DNA from: Arthrobacter pullicola
GTDB lineage: Bacteria; Actinomycetota; Actinomycetes; Actinomycetales; Micrococcaceae
Length of the DNA stretch: 64,000 bases
NCBI RefSeq assembly: GCF_014836875.1
Contig: NZ_JACSQC010000003.1
Location: 108,619-172,618, forward strand
Reading direction: 5' to 3'
Shown: piece after piece, positions 57,565 to 64,000 of the stretch
Position numbering within the stretch: the first letter of the stretch is position 1
Layout of the letters: each line of letters starts with the position of its first letter
Translations under genes and position numbers: made by a program
Notes under the pieces: model-generated
The model's input: only the letters and a program-made list of their open reading frames with translations
What the model was told of the DNA's origin: nothing
The model's database searches: none

Positions 57565-60500
57565 ATGCAGCGCAACGCTCCGCCCATCAGGAGACGCAGT
57601 AAGAGCCACAAATACCCGTTTCTGACCCGGCTGGCCACGGCAACCGTCGGACCGGCCCTCGTGTTGGGCATCACCGGGTTCGCAGACATACCCCGGACGG
57701 GAGAAGGACGCGGAGGAGAATCCTTCACCGCGAATGCGGCATCGACCCCCCTTCCTCCAGCCCTCGCCGGTTTTTATGACACATCGGCAGACGGAACCGC
57801 ACGGCAGCTCCGCAGCGACCTCACCGGAAATCTCGAAGGCCAGGTGCAGTTCGCCCAGAGCCATACAATCAACGCGAACGGCAACGCTGCGGCAAAAATG
57901 CCGTCCCTGGTCACTGACAGGGCTGCACTGGTTCTCTTCTCACCGCTTTCCGGAGCCACGCGGGTAAGTGTCACGGCCACGGTTAACGGGGCAGCACAGG
58001 GAACGCTGGAACTGGCCCCGCCGTCCGATATTCCCCGGTCGGATATGAATATCACGAATAACAGACCGGATGTCACCTATTCATCGACGGCCTGGACAGC
58101 CGAGCTGCCGTGGAATTGGATGAAACCCGGCCTGGAACTGACCTTCGCAACGGATACTGGCAGCGGAGTCCTAGGGTCGAACAGCATCGAGTTCGCCGCT
58201 CCGGCCGAAATGATCATCAGCTCCATTGAGCTCGGCATGCTCACGGACTACCCGAGGTCAGACGGCCACTACATGTTCAACGAACCGGAGAAATCCGGAG
58301 CAGACTATTTCCAGACAATTCCGGTCTCGAAACTGACAATGGCCATTTATGAACCGGTCCGTCTCGACAAGGTGATTGTGGCGTCCGGAGTGATCTACGA
58401 CCAGAAGAGCGCCGTCAACGGTGACGTCTACTCCGGCGACCTGCGCGAAAACGTCGGCAAGGCGCAGGTGAGCACCGGTATCAACCTCGCCAACTTCGGC
58501 ACCACCAGCGGACCGATGGACCAAAAGCAGCCGGGCACCTTCAACCAGCGGATCATCCACCACTCCGCCGGGAACTACGCCAACGGCGTGCAGACCCACG
58601 GCCTCAGCGGCGGCAACGGCATGGCCACCCTGTACGACTCGGTGGGGAACGAGCTCAGCCACGAGCTCGGGCACTCCTACGGCCTGGGGCACTATCCCGG
58701 CGTCGACACGTCAAAGCAGGGCGATGAGCGGGTGATCAATGCGAGCCATCACAGTGAGAGCGGCTGGGGCTACATCGCCTACCGGGACCGGATGCGTTCC
58801 AATCTCTCGGCGAACACGGCCTTTACCGCCGCCGGCTTCGATTTGAGTGCCGGCAACTTCACGCAGAACTACCAGGGCATCTACAACTACCACCGGGACA
58901 CCATGTCCGGGGGAGCCAACTCCAGCACCCTCTCCCGCTACACGCACCTCACCGGCTACAGCGCTGAAATCAGCCAGCGCTCATTCCGGACCGTGGTGCC
59001 GGATCTTGCCTATCCGAGCGGCTACCGCGACTGGGATTCCGCCGCCGGCGGATACGTCGACGCGAAAGCCAAAACGCCGTCTTTCTCAGCGCCCCGGCCC
59101 TCCCAGATCGGAGTTCCCGTGTACACCCTGCTCGGCGGGTACAACCCTGGAACACCTGAGCAGACAGTGCTCTACCCTGCCTTCCGGAGCAACTACGGGA
59201 ACGTCTTCAACCTTCCGCAGGCGGAGACCGCGGCCACGGACTCCACCCGCCGGTGCTGGATGGAAATCAGCTTCCAGGACGGACGCGTGGACAAAACCGC
59301 ATTGCTGGCCACCAACGGCGTCAAGCAGTTCAACATCAACCTCTCCCAGGCCGACAAGCCAACCGGTGCCAGCATCCACTGCCGGGTGAACGGCACTACG
59401 ACGAAGCTCGGCAACACGATTAGCATCGCACCGGACCAGGAGCCGCTGCGTCCGGCTGTCGTCATCGGCCAGGACGCCGGCTACGAAGCGCTGCGCGCCG
59501 TCGAACTCCCGGAACTTGAGGTGAAGCTTCAGGCGGCAGCCAACCGGGAGCTCCCGCTGCTGGACACGGACGGCACGGTCCTGCTGGAGAGCTGGAAAGA
59601 CGATCTGAGCGGACTCACCCCGGTGGCCCAGGGCGTGGCAGCAGCCCTCCAGGAACAGTCCGCGGCCGCCGACTCGGTTGATGCCTTCATCCAGCGCAAT
59701 CAGGCCAAGCTTGACACCCAGGATGCGGCCGCCACGGCGGAGCTCTTCGCGCTGCTGTCTTCCCGCGGCCTCGTCGAGAGCCCCACCCAGGTCCTCCCTG
59801 CCGGTGGCCGGCTGCAAGTCGACGGCGGTCATTGCCTGGTCTTGGGTCCGGACTTAGGTGTCACGGTGCCGCAGGACAAAACACTGTGCGCCGACACCGC
59901 CGCCCAGCGCTGGGTGATGGACGCCCGTGGGGCGGTTCACAGCGAAGCGCGCCCGGACCTGTGCCTGGTACCGGGAACGCCGGTGAAGGTGGCATCCTGC
60001 GCAATAACCGCGGCGTCCCAGGTGTGGATCGCGGAGGCGGACGGACACCTGAAGAGCGCGGTGTCGAATTATCTCGACTTCCACCGCCATCAGGGAATCG
60101 CCGGGATGTACGGCCGGACATCCGGAGCCAACCAGATCTGGACGGGCCTGGCGGCCTCTTCAAACCCGGGAATGGCCACGCTGAAGGCCAGCAGCCTGGC
60201 GACACTTTCCGGACTGAATTTCGCCACCGCCGCGATCGACACGTTTATCCAGGACAACCAGGCCAAACTCGACGCGAAGGACAAGGCAGCCACGGCGGAA
60301 CTCACCTCGCTGCTGTCCTCAAACGGCTTCACGGAAAGCTCCACCCGGGTCCTTCCCGCCGGTGGACGGCTGCTCGTCAACAATGGCCACTGTCTGGTGC
60401 TGGGCGGCAACCTTGGCGTTACTGTCCCCAAATACAAGACCTGGTGCGCCGACACCGCTGCCCAGCGCTGGTTTATCGACGTGCGCGGTGCGATCCACAG

Positions 60501-60789
60501 CGAAGCCCGGCCGGATATGTGCCTGGTGCCCGGCACGCCGGTCAACGTTGCTGCCTGCTCGCCGGCCGATGCATCCCAGGTGTGGATTCCGGAGGCCGAC
60601 GGTCACCTTAAGAGTGCGGTCTCCAGCTACCTCGACTTCTACCGTGACGAGGGACTGGTGGGCATGTATTCGAAGAACGACGGGGCAAACCAGCTCTGGA
60701 CAGGGCTCACCGTGTCAGCCAATCCGGGGATGGCCAGCCTGAAGGCGGCCAGCCTCGCAACCCTGTTCAGCCTCGGCCTCGACGCGTAG
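57565..60789 (+). CDS. Secreted M66 (StcE-like) metallopeptidase with duplicated lectin-like C-terminal modules
   Basis: A 1074-residue exported protein. A basic N-terminus and hydrophobic stretch (about 22-42) form the signal peptide. The zinc site is ELSHELGHSYGLGHYPG, with His366, Glu367, His370 and His376, the HExxHxxGxxH pattern of M66 peptidases such as StcE, a mucin-type glycoprotein protease. The flanking SGGNGMATLYDSVGNELSHE and HHSESGWGYIAYRDRMRSNL match that family. The C-terminal 370 residues are two copies of a 186-residue module (about 706-890 and 892-1074) with HCLVLGxxLGVTVP, CADTAAQRW and CLVPGTPV, resembling ricin-type beta-trefoil lectin domains. GAGGAA precedes the ATG. 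The substrate is probably a glycoprotein. Confidence 0.88.
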   Translation: MQRNAPPIRRRSKSHKYPFLTRLATATVGPALVLGITGFADIPRTGEGRGGESFTANAASTPLPPALAGFYDTSADGTARQLRSDLTGNLEGQVQFAQSHTINANGNAAAKMPSLVTDRAALVLFSPLSGATRVSVTATVNGAAQGTLELAPPSDIPRSDMNITNNRPDVTYSSTAWTAELPWNWMKPGLELTFATDTGSGVLGSNSIEFAAPAEMIISSIELGMLTDYPRSDGHYMFNEPEKSGADYFQTIPVSKLTMAIYEPVRLDKVIVASGVIYDQKSAVNGDVYSGDLRENVGKAQVSTGINLANFGTTSGPMDQKQPGTFNQRIIHHSAGNYANGVQTHGLSGGNGMATLYDSVGNELSHELGHSYGLGHYPGVDTSKQGDERVINASHHSESGWGYIAYRDRMRSNLSANTAFTAAGFDLSAGNFTQNYQGIYNYHRDTMSGGANSSTLSRYTHLTGYSAEISQRSFRTVVPDLAYPSGYRDWDSAAGGYVDAKAKTPSFSAPRPSQIGVPVYTLLGGYNPGTPEQTVLYPAFRSNYGNVFNLPQAETAATDSTRRCWMEISFQDGRVDKTALLATNGVKQFNINLSQADKPTGASIHCRVNGTTTKLGNTISIAPDQEPLRPAVVIGQDAGYEALRAVELPELEVKLQAAANRELPLLDTDGTVLLESWKDDLSGLTPVAQGVAAALQEQSAAADSVDAFIQRNQAKLDTQDAAATAELFALLSSRGLVESPTQVLPAGGRLQVDGGHCLVLGPDLGVTVPQDKTLCADTAAQRWVMDARGAVHSEARPDLCLVPGTPVKVASCAITAASQVWIAEADGHLKSAVSNYLDFHRHQGIAGMYGRTSGANQIWTGLAASSNPGMATLKASSLATLSGLNFATAAIDTFIQDNQAKLDAKDKAATAELTSLLSSNGFTESSTRVLPAGGRLLVNNGHCLVLGGNLGVTVPKYKTWCADTAAQRWFIDVRGAIHSEARPDMCLVPGTPVNVAACSPADASQVWIPEADGHLKSAVSSYLDFYRDEGLVGMYSKNDGANQLWTGLTVSANPGMASLKAASLATLFSLGLDA

Positions 60790-60826
60790 CACGGCAGATA
60801 TCAGCTAGATCCCGTAAGCAATAGTG

Positions 60827-60858
60827 AGGGTGCCCGTCCCGGCCGGGACGGGCACCCT
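60827..60858. terminator. 32-bp perfect palindrome terminator
   Basis: AGGGTGCCCGTCCCGG (60827-60842) is followed directly by its exact complement (60843-60858). It lies between the convergent metalloprotease and flavin reductase genes and probably ends both transcripts. No U-tract. Confidence 0.75.
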
Positions 60859-60894
60859 GACTATTGGGCCCTGCCCGCCTGTTCCCAGCGCGGG

Positions 60895-61398
60895 TCATGC
60901 GAACTCAGGAACCGAGAGGTTCCGGAACGCCGAACCGTGGAACACCAGCGGTTCATGGGCGTCTTCATGCGTGGAGTACCCGTGGACCCGCAGCAGCACA
61001 ACGGCATGGTCTCCGGCTGGCACCTCGTTTTCGATCGAGCAGTCGAGCCACAGGGCAGCGTCGTCCAGGAAGAGCGCGCCCCCGGCCTCGTGCAGGTCCA
61101 GGCCGGCGAACCGGTCGCCGTCCCGGGAAGCAATCTGGCGGCAGACGCCGTCGTGCCCCGTCCCGAGAACGGATACGCCGATCCGCCGCGCAGAGCGCAG
61201 CACCGGCCAGGTCCGTGAGGTGTTCTGGACGGCAAACATCACCAGCGGAGGCTCCATGGAGACTCCCACGGTGAAGGATGAAGCGACGATGCCCTGCGGC
61301 ACGCCGCCAATTTCAGCGCACAGAGCGGCGATTCCGGAGGGAAAACGGCCGAACGCCCGGCGGAGTGCATTGGGCTGCAGATCGGTTTCAAGGGCCAT
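60895..61398 (-). CDS. Flavin reductase-like FMN-binding protein
   Basis: A 167-residue protein of the flavin reductase (HpaC/ActVB-like) family: LRRAFGRFPSGIAALCAEIG, GIVASSFTVGVSMEPPLVMF, SRTWPVLRSARRIGVSVLG, the FAGLDLHEAGGALFLDD region and GDHAVVLLRVHGYS. These enzymes reduce FMN or FAD with NAD(P)H for a partner monooxygenase. No such partner is adjacent; the ureide operon's LLM enzyme 17 kb away is a conceivable but unsupported one. ATG at 61398 with AGAGGAAG upstream; an in-frame start at 61476 is less likely. Confidence 0.88.
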   Translation of the reverse strand: MALETDLQPNALRRAFGRFPSGIAALCAEIGGVPQGIVASSFTVGVSMEPPLVMFAVQNTSRTWPVLRSARRIGVSVLGTGHDGVCRQIASRDGDRFAGLDLHEAGGALFLDDAALWLDCSIENEVPAGDHAVVLLRVHGYSTHEDAHEPLVFHGSAFRNLSVPEFA

Positions 61399-61681
61399 GG
61401 GACTTCCTCTGCCTGATGCGCCCAACTGCACTGAAGCAGCACGGGGACGCTGTACTTGCCGCACCGGGAGATCCACCGGGACGGCCGAATCGTCACCTGG
61501 AGCACCCCGCTATGGCGAGAGGGTTGCCGTCCAACCGGCCAGGGCCTGTGGCTGGAACTCTTGATTCTGCCCATCAATCTAGGGGCGGGGCAGGGGTGGG
61601 TGCAAACCCGCGTCACACGCAGCAGGGGATGCGCAACACTTCGTAACCACCGGGCTGCCGGGCCGGCGCCGGGAAAACCAC
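61399..61681. other. Divergent region between flavin reductase and phzF-like genes
   Basis: No gene with convincing coding character is seen. It should contain the flavin reductase promoter. I looked for riboswitch-like elements (FMN, TPP, SAM) and found none. Confidence 0.4.
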
Positions 61682-61687
61682 TAAAGT
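61682..61687 (+). promoter_or_regulatory. -10 box, leaderless start, of the PhzF-family gene
   Basis: TAAAGT is followed by six bases and the ATG at 61694. There is no Shine-Dalgarno site. The -35 area is GC-rich without a match. Confidence 0.5.
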
Positions 61688-61693
61688 GTCCGC

Positions 61694-62530
61694 ATGAGAC
61701 AACGCTGGTTCAAGCAGGTAGACGTCTTTGGCAGCCGGCCCTACCAGGGCAATCCGCTGGCGGTGGTGCTGGACGGTGAAGACCTCGACGACGAAGCCAT
61801 GCTCCAGTTCGCGCGCTGGACCAATCTCTCGGAGACGACGTTCGTGCTCCCTGCCACGCAGGACGAGGCCGACTACCGGGTCCGGATCTTTACGCCCGGG
61901 GGAGAGATCCCGTTCGCCGGCCATCCGACACTTGGCACCTGCCATGCCTGGACCGAGGCCGGAAACACACCGATGAGACCGGGACTGGTCATTCAGGAGT
62001 GCGGAATCGGCCTGGTTCCGCTGCGGGTTAACGCCGGATTGGCGGCTTTCGCCGCGCCGCGGCTCATCCGCACCGGACCGGTGGAAGAGGACATCCTGGC
62101 CCGGGTCACCGCGGCACTGGGCCTCACGGCGAACCAGGTGAACGGCCACCAATGGGTGGATAACGGTCCGGGCTGGCTGGGGCTGCTGCTCCCCGACGCC
62201 GAGACGGTGCTTTCACTGCGGCCGGACCACGCGGCGCTCGGCAGCCTGCGGGTCGGTGTGATCGGTCCACAGCCTGAGACTGCTGAAACGGACTTCGAGG
62301 TACGTGCCTTTGCCCCCGGCCTGGGGGTGTCCGAGGATCCTGTCACCGGCAGCCTGAATGCCGGCCTGGCCCAGTGGCTGATCGGAGAAGGCCTAGCCGG
62401 GGAGCGCTACACGGTCACGCAGGGCACAGCGGTCCACCGGTCCGGGCTGGTTCGGGTCTTTATGCGCGAAGGCCGGATCTGGGTGGGCGGGGAGTCCGTG
62501 ACCTGCGTCGACGGATCGGTTTCGCTCTGA
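61694..62530 (+). CDS. PhzF-family isomerase/epimerase-like protein
   Basis: A 278-residue protein of the PhzF/diaminopimelate epimerase-like fold. The start VDVFGSRPYQGNPLAVVLDG, catalytic Glu in NLSETTFVLPA, GGEIPFAGHPTLGTCHAW and the C-terminal VSEDPVTGSLNAGLAQWL are the family's conserved elements. PhzF itself isomerises dihydro-3-hydroxyanthranilate in phenazine synthesis, but no other phz gene is nearby, and most PhzF homologues have unknown substrates. Probably made from a leaderless mRNA. Confidence 0.92.
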   Translation: MRQRWFKQVDVFGSRPYQGNPLAVVLDGEDLDDEAMLQFARWTNLSETTFVLPATQDEADYRVRIFTPGGEIPFAGHPTLGTCHAWTEAGNTPMRPGLVIQECGIGLVPLRVNAGLAAFAAPRLIRTGPVEEDILARVTAALGLTANQVNGHQWVDNGPGWLGLLLPDAETVLSLRPDHAALGSLRVGVIGPQPETAETDFEVRAFAPGLGVSEDPVTGSLNAGLAQWLIGEGLAGERYTVTQGTAVHRSGLVRVFMREGRIWVGGESVTCVDGSVSL

Positions 62531-62592
62531 GCGCTGCCCTGAGGAACCGGCTGCCCGGACCCCGGGCGGCAAGGGCAGGGGGAGGGCGCGGG

Positions 62593-62598
62593 TAGCCT
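62593..62598 (+). promoter_or_regulatory. rarA: -10 box, leaderless start, of rarA
   Basis: TAGCCT is followed by seven bases and the GTG at 62606. No Shine-Dalgarno site is present upstream. Confidence 0.45.
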
Positions 62599-62605
62599 TG
62601 AGACC

Positions 62606-64000
62606 GTGAGTGACTTGTTCAGCAGCGATGAGGACGCGGACCTCGATGACGTCGATGCCCCGGGGGAGCGCGACGACGACAATGCGCGCAAACGTCCGCG
62701 CAGTCCGCTGGCGGTGCGGATGCGTCCGCGCAGCCTCGATGAGGTAGTCGGCCAGCAGCACCTGCTGGCACCCGGTTCCCCGCTGCGCACCCTGGCCGAA
62801 AGTCCGCAGAGCGGCCCGGCGGGACCCTCATCCGTCATGCTCTGGGGGCCTCCCGGTACCGGCAAGACCACCCTGGCCCACGTCGTGGCCCGCGGATCGG
62901 GACGGAAGTTCGTGGAACTCTCCGCCATCACCTCAGGTGTCAAGGACGTCCGGAGGGTCATGGACGATGCTCTGACGGCCAGGGACCTGCACGGCCTGAC
63001 CACAGTACTGTTCCTGGACGAAATCCACCGGTTCAACAAGGCCCAGCAGGATGCCCTGCTGCCCGGCGTGGAGAACCGCTGGGTGGTGCTGATTGCCGCG
63101 ACCACCGAGAATCCGTCCTTTTCCGTGGTCTCGCCCCTGCTTTCCCGGTCACTGCTCCTGACGCTGAAGCCGCTGACCGAGGCGGACATCTCCAACCTTC
63201 TGCTCCGCGCCGTAGCCGATGAGCGTGGCCTCGCCGGACGGATCAAACTCAGCGACGAGGCCCTGGAGCATCTGGTCCGGCTCGCTGCCGGGGACGCCCG
63301 CCGCGGACTGACCGCGCTGGAAGCCGCTGCCGGCGTCGCTTATTCCGAGCGCGGCCCGGACGAAGAGGTGCCTACCGTCCTGCTTTCCCATGCCGAGCAG
63401 GCCCTGGACGTTGCCGCCCTGCGTTATGACCGGGCAGGGGACCAGCACTATGACGTCACCAGCGCGTTCATCAAGTCACTGCGGGGATCCGACGTCGACG
63501 CCGCCCTGCACTACCTGGCGAAAATGCTCGAAGCGGGGGAGGACCCGCGCTTCATCTCCCGGCGCCTGATGATTTCCGCAGCGGAGGACGTTGGCATGGC
63601 GGACCCGACGGCGCTGCAGACGGCGGTTGCCGCAGCCCAGGCGGTGCAGATGATCGGCATGCCGGAGGGCCGCCTGATCCTGGCGGAAGCAGTGGTCCAC
63701 ATAGCAACGGCGCCCAAATCCAATGCCGCATACAAGGCAATTGGTGCTGCAACAGCCGATGTGCGGGCCGGCTACGGCGCCGGGGTGCCGGCCCACCTGC
63801 GGGACGCTCATTACCCGGGGGCGAAACAGCTGGGCCACGGCAAAGGCTACGTCTACTCGCACGACGAACCGCACGGCGTCGCCAAGCAGCAGTATGCCCC
63901 CGATGACCTGGTGGGCAAGGATTACTACAAGCCCACCGCCAATGGTGCCGAACGGGATATTTCGGCGCGGCTGGAACGCCTGCGCGGGATCATCCGCGGG
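62606..64000 (+). CDS. rarA: Replication-associated recombination protein RarA (MgsA), 3' end cut
   Basis: 465 codons are open to the window edge without a stop. The AAA+ core has [20 protein letters not shown], Walker [13 protein letters not shown], Walker [21 protein letters not shown], sensor 1 [12 protein letters not shown] and the arginine finger region SPLLSRS. The C-terminal tetramerisation part has [41 protein letters not shown], and [12 protein letters not shown]. It acts at stalled replication forks. The last visible residues, [11 protein letters not shown], are close to the usual end, so only a few codons are missing. The first 30 residues are acidic. GTG start, probably leaderless. 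Confidence 0.95.
   Translation, partial: MSDLFSSDEDADLDDVDAPGERDDDNARKRPRSPLAVRMRPRSLDEVVGQQHLLAPGSPLRTLAESPQSGPAGPSSVMLWGPPGTGKTTLAHVVARGSGRKFVELSAITSGVKDVRRVMDDALTARDLHGLTTVLFLDEIHRFNKAQQDALLPGVENRWVVLIAATTENPSFSVVSPLLSRSLLLTLKPLTEADISNLLLRAVADERGLAGRIKLSDEALEHLVRLAAGDARRGLTALEAAAGVAYSERGPDEEVPTVLLSHAEQALDVAALRYDRAGDQHYDVTSAFIKSLRGSDVDAALHYLAKMLEAGEDPRFISRRLMISAAEDVGMADPTALQTAVAAAQAVQMIGMPEGRLILAEAVVHIATAPKSNAAYKAIGAATADVRAGYGAGVPAHLRDAHYPGAKQLGHGKGYVYSHDEPHGVAKQQYAPDDLVGKDYYKPTANGAERDISARLERLRGIIRG

Noticed and set aside
61694-62530. Phenazine biosynthesis locus
   Set aside because: Only a PhzF-family gene is present. The neighbours are a flavin reductase and rarA, with no other phz gene.

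Overview
The window is high-GC DNA from an actinobacterium of the Micrococcaceae, most likely Arthrobacter or a close relative. Evidence for this is the conserved actinobacterial order thrS - HIT hydrolase - pgsA - (pdxS) - pdxT - yebC - ruvCAB - yajC - secDF - relA - hisS, an F420-dependent glucose-6-phosphate dehydrogenase beside cofE, a MurT/GatD pair, a DnaE2 polymerase under an actinobacterial-type LexA box, and frequent GTG/TTG starts. I saw no tRNA, rRNA, CRISPR array, insertion sequence or prophage.

Layout. 1-5.3 kb: the start of a CaiB-type CoA transferase (leaving by the left edge), a DUF2087 protein and two tandem 14-helix drug-efflux paralogues. 5.4-9.3 kb: an SOS-controlled DUF6504-dnaE2 mutagenesis unit. 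9.4-13.7 kb: thrS, HIT hydrolase, CDP-alcohol phosphatidyltransferase and pdxS. 13.7-20 kb: GNAT, M3 peptidase, CapA-like lipoprotein, and murT-gatD for peptidoglycan amidation. 20-30.3 kb: pdxT, yebC, ruvCAB, yajC-secD-secF and relA. 30.3-35 kb: an AbiEi-like protein, a DUF349 protein, a membrane cyclophilin and hisS. 35-37 kb: F420-dependent dehydrogenase and cofE. 37-40.2 kb: an iron-siderophore/haem/B12-type ABC importer on the minus strand.

40.4-47.7 kb is a seven-gene operon with four ATGA overlaps: nitrilase-type amidohydrolase, dihydropyrimidinase/hydantoinase, LLM-class (F420/flavin) oxidoreductase, permease, ATPase, permease and NMT1/ThiY-type binding lipoprotein. It reads as an uptake and degradation pathway for a cyclic ureide (hydantoin or dihydropyrimidine). 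47.7-48.8 kb is a low-GC island with an Abi_2 (AbiD/F) HEPN protein preceded by a structured leader that may be its RNA partner. 48.8-52.5 kb: a His-rich methyltransferase divergent from an XRE-cupin regulator, a membrane protein with its own XRE regulator, a nitronate monooxygenase and a small acidic protein. 52.5-57 kb: adenine/adenosine deaminase, APC permease and aspS. 57-61 kb: a 700-bp gap, then a large secreted M66 (StcE-like) metalloprotease with a duplicated lectin-like C-terminal module. 61-64 kb: flavin reductase, PhzF-family enzyme and rarA, whose last few codons are cut off.

Two themes recur. Short tandem duplications (15-30 bp) sit at many gene ends and in leaders, several carrying the stop codon. 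Several genes have a TANNNT -10 box 6-8 nt before the start codon, consistent with leaderless mRNAs (pdxT, murT, the F420 dehydrogenase, XRE-cupin, phzF, rarA).
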